A stretch of 64,000 nt of DNA, from positions 62,001 through 126,000 of the forward strand of contig NZ_JAUOTN010000004.1 of NCBI RefSeq assembly GCF_030546575.1, written 5' to 3'. Under the pieces are notes generated by a model, which was not told the origin of the DNA, made no database searches, and saw only the letters and a list, made by a program, of their open reading frames with translations. This document shows positions 17,519-25,603 of the stretch, one piece after another (position 1 is the first letter of the stretch; every line of letters begins with the position of its first letter). Source of the stretch: Pontibacter coccineus. GTDB taxonomy: Bacteria > Bacteroidota > Bacteroidia > Cytophagales > Hymenobacteraceae. A program made the position numbers and the translations under genes.

Positions 17519-18496
17519 ATGGCAAACACAAGTGACACGGTATTGGTGATTGGCGCCTGCGGACAACTTGGCTCCGAACTCACCCTGGAGCTCCGCAACA
17601 TGTATGGCGGGTCTAATGTAGTGGCAGCCGATATTGCGGCTCCCAAGCAGGCTGACCTCCGTGACTCAGGCCCATTTGAGAAAGTGGATGTGCTGGACAC
17701 AAACATACTGGCCGAGCTGGCCTCCAAATATAAATTCAAGCAGATCTATCACCTGGCCGCCGTGCTGTCGGCCACAGGTGAGCGCAACCCCAAGTTCGCC
17801 TGGAAACTGAACATGGAAGGCCTCTTCAATGTGCTGGACCTGTCGCTGGAGCATAAGGTGCAGAAGGTATACTGGCCTAGCTCCATTGCCGTTTTCGGCC
17901 CGAACACCCCGCGCCAGCACACGCCCCAGCATACTATCATGGACCCGAACACAGTGTATGGCATCAGCAAGCAGGCCGGCGAGCGCTGGTGCGAGTACTA
18001 CTTCCAGAAGTATGGCCTCGATGTGCGCAGCCTCCGCTACCCGGGCCTGATCGGTTACAAGGCATTGCCAGGCGGCGGCACCACTGATTACGCCGTGGAC
18101 ATTTACCACAAGGCTTTGGAAGGCGAAACATACGAGTGCTTCCTGAGCGAGAACACGTACCTGCCGATGATGTACATGCCGGATGCCCTGAAAGCGACAC
18201 TGGACCTGATGCACGCCCCGGCTGAGCAAGTGAAGATTCGTGACTCCTATAACCTGAGCGCGATGAGCTTCTCGCCGAAGGAAATCACTGAATCCATCCA
18301 AAAGTTTATACCTGACTTCAAGATCACTTACAAGCCTGACTACCGTCAGCAGATCGCCGACTCGTGGCCGCAGAGCATCGACGACAGCACCGCACAGCAG
18401 CACTGGGGCTGGAAGCCGGCATACGACCTGGATGCCATGACAGAAGACATGCTCCTGAACCTGAAAAAGATGAAGGAAGAGCAGACGCTGGCCTAG
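17519..18496 (+). CDS. tdh: L-threonine 3-dehydrogenase, epimerase-like type
   Basis: NAD-dependent oxidation of threonine to 2-amino-3-ketobutyrate. 325 residues of the extended short-chain dehydrogenase family: VLVIGACGQLGSELTLEL is the nucleotide-binding motif (residues 8-25), WPSSIAVFGP carries the conserved Ser, and TVYGISKQAGERW the YxxxK pair. GGGTTDYAVDIYHKAL and ENTYLPMMYMPDAL distinguish the threonine dehydrogenase group from GalE-type epimerases. Product is the substrate of the nearby kbl enzyme. It ends at a terminator about 105 bases downstream. Confidence 0.93.
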   Translation: MANTSDTVLVIGACGQLGSELTLELRNMYGGSNVVAADIAAPKQADLRDSGPFEKVDVLDTNILAELASKYKFKQIYHLAAVLSATGERNPKFAWKLNMEGLFNVLDLSLEHKVQKVYWPSSIAVFGPNTPRQHTPQHTIMDPNTVYGISKQAGERWCEYYFQKYGLDVRSLRYPGLIGYKALPGGGTTDYAVDIYHKALEGETYECFLSENTYLPMMYMPDALKATLDLMHAPAEQVKIRDSYNLSAMSFSPKEITESIQKFIPDFKITYKPDYRQQIADSWPQSIDDSTAQQHWGWKPAYDLDAMTEDMLLNLKKMKEEQTLA

Positions 18497-18601
18497 GTAT
18501 AGGCATCTAAATTCTTTTGATAATAAGACTGCCGACTTATAGGGTAGAACACATGAGCTGATCGTCTCCTGAGGCCTTAACTCTACAAAGTATAAAACCG
18601 G

Positions 18602-18635
18602 AAGCGGGTGGTGCGAAAGCATCACCCGCTTTTTT
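18602..18635 (+). terminator. tdh terminator
   Basis: AAGCGGGTGGTGC and GCATCACCCGCTT form a 13-bp stem (one G-T pair) with a GAAA tetraloop and T run. Confidence 0.9.
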
Positions 18636-18778
18636 ATTTCCACACAACATGGTAATAACTAATCACTTAAGGTAATTCACATCTCCAAAGGACATTTCTT
18701 TCGCATGCTTATACCTCAGATAATCCATCATGGCACAGTATTTGATTTTCACTATATATACTCAACCAAATTATACTT

Positions 18779-19447
18779 ATGAAACTAAAACTACTCGCCC
18801 TTTCCTGCTGCCTGGCCGCAGCTTTCACCGCGCAGGCGCAGATTGTAGAGGACGCTCAGTCTGAGAACAAAACTTACAAACCTAATGTTGGCGACATTAC
18901 CACTGAAGTGGCTGTCAACCTGGAACATGGTATATTTCTAAACGGTGGTCAGTTACGTGTCCGCAAGTTTACGGCCGAAAACAAGGCCCTGCGATTAGGT
19001 ACCAGCCTAAATTATGACTTTAGCAAACAAGGTGAAGAGAGTAGTGGCTCGACTTTTAGCATCAGCATAGCGCCAGGTATAGAAAAGCACTTTGCGGGAA
19101 CGAACAGGCTATCGCCTTACATAGGAGCTGAGTTACCGATCGGCTTTCGCTCTTCTCGGGCTGAAAGCGCAGATTACATAATAGAAGGAAGCACAAACTC
19201 AAATGGATATGAGGGCCGCTCTAACTTTAATATCGGCCTGAATGGACTTGCCGGGGTTGATTACTACTTCGCACCGCGTTTCTATGTGGGCTTCGAAGTA
19301 GGAGCCGGCATCCAATATCAAAAACACAGCGATGTAAAAGTGATACATAAACGCCACTCCGATTTCAATGATGAAAGGGAGGGCTATCATTCTATTCGCT
19401 TCTCCCCATTTTCCACCGGAGGAATCCGCCTTGGATTTGTATTTTAA
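18779..19447 (+). CDS. outer membrane beta-barrel protein
   Basis: A 222-residue exported protein with signal peptide KLLALSCCLAAAFTAQA cleaved near AQA-QIV. The mature part is a series of amphipathic strands (LRLGTSLNYDF, STFSISIAPGIEKHF, NFNIGLNGLAGVDYYF, RFYVGFEVGAGIQYQ) ending in FSTGGIRLGFVF, the aromatic C-terminus of outer membrane barrels. Probably an eight-stranded barrel. A terminator follows. Function unknown. Confidence 0.85.
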   Translation: MKLKLLALSCCLAAAFTAQAQIVEDAQSENKTYKPNVGDITTEVAVNLEHGIFLNGGQLRVRKFTAENKALRLGTSLNYDFSKQGEESSGSTFSISIAPGIEKHFAGTNRLSPYIGAELPIGFRSSRAESADYIIEGSTNSNGYEGRSNFNIGLNGLAGVDYYFAPRFYVGFEVGAGIQYQKHSDVKVIHKRHSDFNDEREGYHSIRFSPFSTGGIRLGFVF

Positions 19448-19480
19448 ATAAAGGTTAAAGATTAGCTACACTTGTATAAT

Positions 19481-19513
19481 CAGCCGCCAGCATCTTGTTG
19501 GCGGCTGTTTTCT
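19481..19513 (+). terminator. terminator after the beta-barrel gene
   Basis: CAGCCGCCA / TGGCGGCTG with a nine-base loop and a T-rich tail. Confidence 0.85.
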
Positions 19514-19611
19514 TATTCAGCAGTTAACCTATATTTTGCACAAAACGTCTACAAGTTACAGAAGTCCCGTCGCAGAACCGCAGCAGGTACGCGACTACAA
19601 AACACGAGATC

Positions 19612-19950
19612 ATGACTGTAACTGATATAAATGACAACAAGCTGCGCCAGCTGATATTTGAAAAAGAAAGGGTGATCGTCAAGTTCACCGACCCGGCCTG
19701 CCCGGTTTGCAAAAAGCTCTCCCCATCTTTTCGGAAGTTCTCCACGGAACCTCAATACAACAACATCACCTTCGCGCGCATGAGTGCCAGCGAGAACCCC
19801 GTATCCAGTCAGGAAGTCAAACTAACGGGTACGCCATTTTTTGCTTCCTACCTGAAAGGAACAATTCAGGAGTGCGGTATTGTTGACACCGAAGAAGGTA
19901 TTCGCGCTATGCTGACCCGGCTCCTGCAACCTGCTGGCCAGGAATCCTGA
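19612..19950 (+). CDS. thioredoxin-like protein
   Basis: A 112-residue thioredoxin-fold protein without a signal peptide. The active site is TDPACPVCKKLSP (CPVC instead of WCGPC), and the cis-proline loop is LTGTPFFASYLKG. The unusual CPVC and missing Trp suggest it is not the main thioredoxin; a reductase or monothiol role is possible. An inverted pair of the GGTATAG motif begins five bases after its stop. Confidence 0.82.
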   Translation: MTVTDINDNKLRQLIFEKERVIVKFTDPACPVCKKLSPSFRKFSTEPQYNNITFARMSASENPVSSQEVKLTGTPFFASYLKGTIQECGIVDTEEGIRAMLTRLLQPAGQES

Positions 19951-19954
19951 TTTA

Positions 19955-19975
19955 CTATACCTGGCACAGGTATAG
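19955..19975. repeat. inverted pair of the GGTATAG motif
   Basis: CTATACCTG, three bases (GCA), CAGGTATAG: a perfect palindromic pair of the window-wide motif placed five bases after the thioredoxin-like stop. It could act as a hairpin. Confidence 0.8.
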
Positions 19976-19998
19976 CGAAAGCGCAAAAGCCGTAAATT

Positions 19999-21480
19999 GT
20001 GCCATTATTTAGAAGGCTATACCGCGTGTTCAGACTCACTACCCTACAGTTCGTTTTTATTTTGATTGTACTCAGCAGCCTGCTTGTTTTTCAGGCCTGC
20101 TCCAGTACTGCCTGCCTGGACACCACCGCCCCGCCGGCCACCGTGGCGCATGCCCCCGTGTACCAACCGAAGCTCTCCTCTATCAGCATACCTGTTTCCA
20201 TACCGTTGTCTGCTATCGAAGACAAGCTGAACCAGGAAGTACAAGGCACGCTTTACAAAGACGATAACCTGGCCGATGACGACCTGATGGTGACCGTGCT
20301 CAAAAAGGGGCGCATGACCATCCGGGCCGAAAAGGACAAGCTCTACTTCAGCATACCGTTGCAGGTATACGCCAAAGGGCGCTGGCAGTGGGGGCCTTGC
20401 AAATCCTGCCCTTCGTTCAGCAAAACCGAAGCCACCTCTTTTGACATGGTCGTGCAAACGGAAAGCCGCTTCGGCCTGACCGACGATTATAAAGTGAATA
20501 CCATTACGAGCAGCAGTTTTGAGTGGGGCAACACCAAGCCTTATATCACCCTGGGTCCGTTAAAGATCGGGCTGGCCCGCTTTATAGAGCCTGCCATGAA
20601 GCAGCAGATGAACACGATCGCCCGCCAGCTGGACAAGGAAATACAAAACCGCCTGAATCTGCGCCAGTACGTGGCTGATACCTGGGTGCAGCTGCAGAAA
20701 CCAGTTAAGCTGGACAACAACCTCAACGCCTGGCTTACGGTAAGTCCGCAGGAAGTGCGCATGGCCCCGCTCTACGCCCACAACGGCAGTTTGCACACCC
20801 GCCTGGGCATCAGCTCTTTTATACAGGTGAGCACCGACGGCAAGCCAAAGGCACAGGTAAACCAGACCCTGCCCCGCCTGATCATCGACAGCCGCCTGAG
20901 CGACGACATCCAGATCGGCTTGACCGCCACCGTGCCCTATACCCAGGCCAGCAGCCTGCTGCAGCAGCAGGTGGCCAACCAAACCTATACCTTCGACGAC
21001 GGCAAAAGCCAGCTCACCGTGAAAGACGCGGCCATCACGCCAAGCGGTGAGCAGCTGATTCTGATGCTGGACGTGGACGGCAAGACCAAAGCGGGCCTCT
21101 TCACCAAGAAGCTAGTAGGTAAAATCTACCTGCGCGGCACGCCCTACTACGATGCGCAAACCGCCTCCATTAAACTGCGCGACGTGGACTATGACCTCGA
21201 CACCAAAGATATGCTGTTGAGCACCGCCAACTGGCTCGCTAAAAACAAGTTTAAAGACATGATTCAGAATCAGGTGAACATACCCGTGCAGAGCCAGCTG
21301 ACCGAGGTGCGCAACATGCTGCAGCATACCCTGAACCAGCAAGGCCGCCTGCACGAGTCCGTGTTGCTACGCGGGGCCGTGAGCGAATTGGCGCTTGAAA
21401 ACGTTTACCTGAGCCCGGCAGGTATACAGGCTGTCGTGAATGCGCGCGGCACCCTGACGGCCACCATCGATAAGCTGTAG
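19999..21480 (+). CDS. DUF4403 family lipoprotein
   Basis: A 493-residue lipoprotein starting with GTG: the signal LQFVFILIVLSSLLVFQAC ends in a lipobox (VFQAC). The rest matches the DUF4403 layout, an extended beta-rich protein with a tubular-lipid-binding-like repetition: SSISIPVSIPLSAIEDKLNQ near the start and ISSFIQVSTDGKP and VPYTQASSLLQQQV further on. KGRWQWGPCKSCPSF adds a Cys pair. DUF4403 proteins are common in Bacteroidota and of unknown function. A near-identical copy of its last 69 bases lies at 22493. Confidence 0.85.
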   Translation: MPLFRRLYRVFRLTTLQFVFILIVLSSLLVFQACSSTACLDTTAPPATVAHAPVYQPKLSSISIPVSIPLSAIEDKLNQEVQGTLYKDDNLADDDLMVTVLKKGRMTIRAEKDKLYFSIPLQVYAKGRWQWGPCKSCPSFSKTEATSFDMVVQTESRFGLTDDYKVNTITSSSFEWGNTKPYITLGPLKIGLARFIEPAMKQQMNTIARQLDKEIQNRLNLRQYVADTWVQLQKPVKLDNNLNAWLTVSPQEVRMAPLYAHNGSLHTRLGISSFIQVSTDGKPKAQVNQTLPRLIIDSRLSDDIQIGLTATVPYTQASSLLQQQVANQTYTFDDGKSQLTVKDAAITPSGEQLILMLDVDGKTKAGLFTKKLVGKIYLRGTPYYDAQTASIKLRDVDYDLDTKDMLLSTANWLAKNKFKDMIQNQVNIPVQSQLTEVRNMLQHTLNQQGRLHESVLLRGAVSELALENVYLSPAGIQAVVNARGTLTATIDKL

Positions 21481-21500
21481 TTCCGGACACAGACTTTTTA

Positions 21501-21543
21501 GAAACGGGGAGGGCTGCCAAAAAATGGCAGCCCTCCCCGTTTC
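21501..21543. terminator. bidirectional terminator, 19-bp perfect stem
   Basis: GAAACGGGGAGGGCTGCCA and its complement flank an AAAAA loop; it separates convergent genes (DUF4403 on plus, lipoprotein on minus). Confidence 0.88.
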
Positions 21544-21566
21544 TTCTATACCGGACCGGTATAGAA
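21544..21566. repeat. inverted pair of the GGTATAG motif
   Basis: TTCTATACCGG, one A, CCGGTATAGAA: perfect 11-base arms built around the window-wide motif, directly beside the terminator stem. Confidence 0.8.
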
Positions 21567-21592
21567 TGATCCTGTGTTTCGCGTTCTAAGCG

Positions 21593-22327
21593 CTAAAGTT
21601 TCTCGATTGGCGTGGGGCTGTTGAACACGCTATCCGACACCTCGGCCGGGGCGGCTATGTCGGTCAGCTTGAATTCACCCTGGGCGTTACTGCGGTCGGA
21701 GGCTAGTTTTATACTCCCGTAGTCTTTGTAATCACTCCAGCGCCGGGTAAAGGAGGGCTCGGCATCCTCTGCGCTTCGGAAGAAGGCCCACTGCGTTATC
21801 AGTCCCTGCTCCTTATCCACCCATAGTTTATACTTGTTCTGCGGCGTGAGGCCCACCTGGGCAAAGGTCATCTCCAGCACATCGGCCGGAGCACCCTCCA
21901 GTGTTTGCTCTTCGCCCGCATACTGGAGCGTTACGCCCTCGTCCAGTAGCTTAAAGGGCATCACGAGCCAATATGAGTTGTTTATCCAGAGGGCGTAGGC
22001 ACGCTCCAGCAGCTTCTGTTTCTCCTCCGGGTCCTGCAGCTCCTGGCCGTCTACGTATACGTTGCCCTCCTTGGTGTCGGTGTTGATGATGGCGACGAGG
22101 CTGTCCTGCTCCCAACGGAAGCGGTTCTGGTGTTTGTCCCACACCTGGTACTGGTTGTTGAAGGTCCAGGCAAGGTAGCGGGTGTCCTTCCAACCTTTCT
22201 CCCCGCCCATGTTTTCCAGCACCCCCTGGGCTATATTTTTGGCTTTATCGCCGGGGTTTTGGGCGCAGCCGGACAACAGCAGACACAGGAAAAGGAACAG
22301 CGGTTGGAGGGGGTTTCGTAGCGACAT
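21593..22327 (-). CDS. hypothetical outer-membrane-type lipoprotein
   Basis: A 244-residue lipoprotein: signal PLQPLFLFLCLLLSGC with lipobox LLSGC. The mature protein has KNIAQGVLENMGGEKGWKDT, LAWTFNNQYQVWDKHQNRFR and strand pairs such as NKYKLWVDKEQGLITQWAFF, resembling Bacteroidota lipoproteins with a LolA/LppX-like fold (DUF6503-type). The ATG at 22327 directly before the signal is preferred to one 20 codons upstream. Function unknown. Confidence 0.75.
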   Translation of the reverse strand: MSLRNPLQPLFLFLCLLLSGCAQNPGDKAKNIAQGVLENMGGEKGWKDTRYLAWTFNNQYQVWDKHQNRFRWEQDSLVAIINTDTKEGNVYVDGQELQDPEEKQKLLERAYALWINNSYWLVMPFKLLDEGVTLQYAGEEQTLEGAPADVLEMTFAQVGLTPQNKYKLWVDKEQGLITQWAFFRSAEDAEPSFTRRWSDYKDYGSIKLASDRSNAQGEFKLTDIAAPAEVSDSVFNSPTPIEKL

Positions 22328-22450
22328 CGGGCTATACTTTACGTTCGCTCCCGTGTACGGATTTATACCCGCGCAGGATGCCGCCATGGTGCCGCAGGCG
22401 GGTGGGCTTCAACCCATTACAGGCATACTGTGTAGGTGAAATCCACAGCT

Positions 22451-22563
22451 GTTGCGTGGGGCCATTAGTGAGCTGGCGCTTGAGAACATCTGCCTGAGCC
22501 CGGCAGGTATACAGGCTGTCGTGAATGCGCGCGGCACCCTCACGGCCACCATCGATAAGCTCC
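22451..22563 (+). pseudogene. remnant of a second DUF4403 3' end
   Basis: The segment encodes RGAISELALENICLSPAGIQ and onward to ATIDKL, matching the C-terminus of the DUF4403 protein at 21367-21480. Bases 22493-22561 differ from the intact gene at one position, while the 40 bases before them differ at about one base in four. The stop codon is changed and nothing upstream matches, so this is a truncated duplicate. Confidence 0.85.
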
Positions 22564-22627
22564 AGCATTTCCAACCTAACATTTATCGCTGCCGTATCAA
22601 AAAGCTATTCTGATACAGACAAGCGAT

Positions 22628-23617
22628 ATGACGAAATCTATAACCGGCATTATATTCCCCATCACAAAGAATACCTTCAACGGGTTTCTGGACAACGGCT
22701 CCCTGATGCTCGCGGCGGCACTGGCCTTCAACGCTATTTTCTCAATACCTCCGTTGCTGGTCATCATCATACAGGCGGCCGGGTTCTTTTTTGGAGAAAA
22801 GGCCGTTTCCGGTGAGCTTTCCAGCCAGATTTCAGGGGCGATCGGCCCTAGCGCAGCTGAGTCTATTGAGACCATTGTGCAGAATGCGGCTTTGAGCGAG
22901 GGAGGTGGTATCGCGTTCTGGGTAGGTATAGGAACGCTGATTTTTGCGTCCACTACGTTTTTTGCTACGCTGCAGGAGTCGCTGAACAGGGTGTGGAACG
23001 TGAAACCAAAGCCCACAAACGGCATTGTGAAGATGCTGAAAGTGCGCATGTTCTCGTTTGGCATCGTGCTGAGCATCGCCCTGCTGATGCTGGTGTCGCT
23101 TCTGCTGAGTGCGGTTATCTCCATTCTGAGCGATTATCTCCGGACCATCTTCGACAACTACCTGCAGTTTATCTCGCCTGACGTGCTGTACTTCCTCATC
23201 AAGGCCATGGACTTTATTCTGTCGGTTGCCATCATCACGGCCCTGTTTTCACTTATTTTCAAATACCTGCCCGATGCTTATATCAAATGGAAAGACGTGT
23301 GGGTGGGCGCTTTGATCACGGCACTGCTGTTCACCATTGGCAAATTCCTGATCAGCTGGTTTATCAGTACCAGTGATCCGGGTTCGGCTTACGGGGCAGC
23401 CGGCTCCATCATCGTGATTCTGGTATGGATCTATTACTCGTCGCTCATCGTGCTGTTCGGGGCGGAGTTCACCCAGCAGTATGCCGCTGAGTTTGGCCAG
23501 GAAATACGACCCAAGGCACATGCGGTGCTGTTCCGGGAGCAGGAAATCACTGACAACCCACACGACATCTCCAGCGGCAGACCAAGGCCGGAAGGCAGGT
23601 TCAACAAAGCCAGTTGA
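22628..23617 (+). CDS. YihY/virulence factor BrkB family membrane protein
   Basis: Integral membrane protein of 329 residues with six spans. Family signatures: NTFNGFLDNGSLMLAAALAF at the start, ATLQESLNRVWNVK after the second span, FKYLPDAYIKWKDVWVGAL, and GSAYGAAGSIIVILVWIYYSS followed by LIVLFGAEFTQQYA. These are the classic YihY features; the family was once called RNase BN, wrongly. Function unclear, possibly transport or cell envelope. A cytoplasmic tail of 40 polar residues follows. Confidence 0.92.
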   Translation: MTKSITGIIFPITKNTFNGFLDNGSLMLAAALAFNAIFSIPPLLVIIIQAAGFFFGEKAVSGELSSQISGAIGPSAAESIETIVQNAALSEGGGIAFWVGIGTLIFASTTFFATLQESLNRVWNVKPKPTNGIVKMLKVRMFSFGIVLSIALLMLVSLLLSAVISILSDYLRTIFDNYLQFISPDVLYFLIKAMDFILSVAIITALFSLIFKYLPDAYIKWKDVWVGALITALLFTIGKFLISWFISTSDPGSAYGAAGSIIVILVWIYYSSLIVLFGAEFTQQYAAEFGQEIRPKAHAVLFREQEITDNPHDISSGRPRPEGRFNKAS

Positions 23618-23635
23618 TCGCACACCCAGGTATAG

Positions 23636-23673
23636 CAAAAGGCCCCTGCTACAGGTATAGCAGGGGCCTTTTG
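23636..23673. terminator. bidirectional terminator with GGTATAG in the loop and stem
   Basis: CAAAAGGCCCCTGCTA pairs perfectly with TAGCAGGGGCCTTTTG (16 bp) around CAGGTA, so one copy of the window-wide motif spans loop and stem. It lies between yihY (+) and rlmN (-). Confidence 0.9.
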
Positions 23674-23692
23674 TATTTATGTTAGGTATACC

Positions 23693-24766
23693 TTAAGCGG
23701 GCTGTTTCTCCTTTACGGCGAGTTGTCCGCAGGCAGCGTCGATGTCTTTGCCACGGCTACGGCGCACATTCACCTGCACGCCACGGTCGGCGAGGTAATA
23801 GATGAAGTTCTGCCAGCGGTCTTCGTCGGTGTTTTTAAAGTCAGCGTTCTCGATCGGGTTGTACTCGATCAGGTTGATCTTGCAAGGGATCACCTTAGAG
23901 AAACGGTACAGCTCTTCGGCATCCTGCAGGGTGTCGTTGAAGTTCTGGAACACGATGTACTCGTAGGTCACTTTGCGGCCCGTCACCTCATGGAAGTGCT
24001 TCAAAGCATCCGTCAGCGCCTCGAGTGAGTTGGTCTCGTTGATCGGCATGATCTGGTTGCGCTTCTCGTCATTGGCGGCGTGCAGCGACAGGGCCAAGTT
24101 GGCTTTCACACCATCATCGGCCATCTTCTTGATCATCTTCGCTATGCCTGCCGTGCTCACCGTAATGCGGCGTGCGGCCATACCCAGGCCGTCGTGCGCC
24201 GTGATGCGCTCGATGCTCTTCATGACGTTGGCGTAGTTGAGCATCGGCTCGCCCATGCCCATGTACACGATGTTGGAAAGCGGCTGGCCGTATTGCTGCA
24301 GACTCTGCTCGTTGATGCGCACCACTTGATCGTAGATCTCAGCGGCATCGAGGTTGCGCACGCGGTCCATGTAACCGGTGGCGCAGAATTTGCAGGTAAG
24401 CGAGCAACCTACCTGGCTACTCACGCAGGCAGTCTTACGCTCTTCGTGCGGTATGAGCACACCCTCCACAATGTTGTTGTCGTGCAGTTTGAAAGCAGAT
24501 TTGATGGTGCCGTCGTTGCTGATCTGCTTGGTGGCCACCACTACCGCATTAATGGCAAAGTGCTGGTCCAGCTTTTCGCGCAGGGCCAGGCTCACGTTGT
24601 TCATCTCCTCAAACGATTGCGCCGAGTGCTTCCAGATCCACTCATAGACCTGCTTGGCACGGAACGCTTTCTCGCCCTGCTCCACGAGCCAGGCCTTTAA
24701 GTCGTCGAGCGACAGCTTCCGGATGTCTTTTTTAGTTAATACGGGGATATCTGCAATCAAATTCAT
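23693..24766 (-). CDS. rlmN: 23S rRNA (adenine-2503-C2)-methyltransferase / tRNA m2A37 methyltransferase
   Basis: Radical SAM enzyme of 357 residues. The cluster motif is CSLTCKFCATGYM; the N-terminal accessory domain has FRAKQVYEWIWKHSAQSFEEM; NIVYMGMGEPMLNY and RRITVSTAGIA follow; the C-terminal conserved Cys is in DIDAACGQLA. All typical of RlmN rather than Cfr. Two perfect -7 boxes lie just upstream, so the transcript may have almost no leader. Confidence 0.96.
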   Translation of the reverse strand: MNLIADIPVLTKKDIRKLSLDDLKAWLVEQGEKAFRAKQVYEWIWKHSAQSFEEMNNVSLALREKLDQHFAINAVVVATKQISNDGTIKSAFKLHDNNIVEGVLIPHEERKTACVSSQVGCSLTCKFCATGYMDRVRNLDAAEIYDQVVRINEQSLQQYGQPLSNIVYMGMGEPMLNYANVMKSIERITAHDGLGMAARRITVSTAGIAKMIKKMADDGVKANLALSLHAANDEKRNQIMPINETNSLEALTDALKHFHEVTGRKVTYEYIVFQNFNDTLQDAEELYRFSKVIPCKINLIEYNPIENADFKNTDEDRWQNFIYYLADRGVQVNVRRSRGKDIDAACGQLAVKEKQPA

Positions 24767-24770
24767 ACCA

Positions 24771-24786
24771 CAAAATTACAAAAATA
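24771..24786 (-). promoter_or_regulatory. overlapping -7 boxes of rlmN
   Basis: On the minus strand TATTTTTG (24779-24786) and TAATTTTG (24771-24778) both match TAnnTTTG fully. The nearer one ends four bases before the ATG. Confidence 0.5.
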
Positions 24787-24787
24787 C

Positions 24788-25216
24788 TCAGGCTTTAGTT
24801 TCAATCCGGGCTTTTACTTCGTCGGGCAGGGCCATTAATTTTCTTTCCTGGTAATTAAAGCACAGCATACCGGTTTTGGCGCGGGCTACTTCCTTGCCAT
24901 TTTGGTTGAGTACGTGGTAGGTAATATCGAAGCCATACTTGTGAACATCGTCGAAAGCCAGCCGCAGCGTCAGCACATCGCCGTAGAAACCTTCGCCCTT
25001 GTACTCGATGGCCACGTCGGCCATGATCAGGCTGGCGCCGCCCAGATCCAGCTCGGTATAGCCAAAGTGTTTGAGCAGTTGCAAGCGCGCCTCATGCAGA
25101 ATGGAGAGCAGGGCGTCGTTGCCCAGGTGGGCACCGTAGTTGAGGTCGGTGATGCGGACAGGTATAGCGGCCTCGAAAGACACGTGTGCAGGTATTGCTA
25201 CTTTGATGCGGGGCAT
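24788..25216 (-). CDS. acyl-CoA thioesterase (4HBT hotdog family)
   Basis: A 142-residue single hotdog-domain protein. PVRITDLNYGAHLGNDALLS corresponds to the D-N-xxH..N active-site helix region of 4-hydroxybenzoyl-CoA-type thioesterases; MADVAIEYKGEGFYGDVLTL and ARAKTGMLCFNYQERK follow as in the family. The start ATG at 25216 directly precedes the domain; the longer frame upstream reads through repeat DNA. Substrate unknown. Confidence 0.85.
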   Translation of the reverse strand: MPRIKVAIPAHVSFEAAIPVRITDLNYGAHLGNDALLSILHEARLQLLKHFGYTELDLGGASLIMADVAIEYKGEGFYGDVLTLRLAFDDVHKYGFDITYHVLNQNGKEVARAKTGMLCFNYQERKLMALPDEVKARIETKA

Positions 25217-25603
25217 TTTTGAATTGTTAAATTGTTGATGGTTGAATTGTTGAATGGTTAGTGATGTACGATTGGATAGGTCGCGACCTGCCCGTACAGT
25301 AACAAGATGCTCTTCGGGACATCCATGTCCCGAAGCAAGCTGTTGGGGATGTCCACATCCCCGTGTACTTCGTACAAGCGGATGCAGAAGTCCTAAGTAT
25401 ATCAAAATTCGGACGAGAAGGTCCGAATCAAGCTGCGTATGGGTAGAGTTAGAAAGTTAAGCCACGGGGCGGTGTAGCACGTTCATCATTCCTCAATAGT
25501 CATTCCCGATTATTCATTCCTCATTAATCATTATTCATTCTTAACTATTCATTCCTCATTATTCTCCAACCATTGCTTACATTTGTAAGTTAATTAAATA
25601 ATC
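25217..25603. repeat. repeat-filled intergenic region with five palindromes
   Basis: Between the thioesterase and mnmD. It opens with a TTGAATTGTTGAATGG-like simple repeat, contains five perfect palindromes within 25278-25428 (AGGTCGCGACCT; CTTCGGGACAT/ATGTCCCGAAG; GGGGATGT/ACATCCCC; TGTAC/GTACA; ATTCGGAC/GTCCGAAT), and closes with ATTCATTCCTCATTA-like repeats (25480-25575). No coding character. Confidence 0.85.
25578..25585 (+). promoter_or_regulatory. -7 box of mnmD
   Basis: TACATTTG is a perfect TAnnTTTG box ending 18 bases before the ATG. Confidence 0.45.

Noticed and set aside
25278..25428. CRISPR-like array
   Set aside because: The palindromes differ from one another and there is no regular repeat-spacer spacing; no cas genes in the window.
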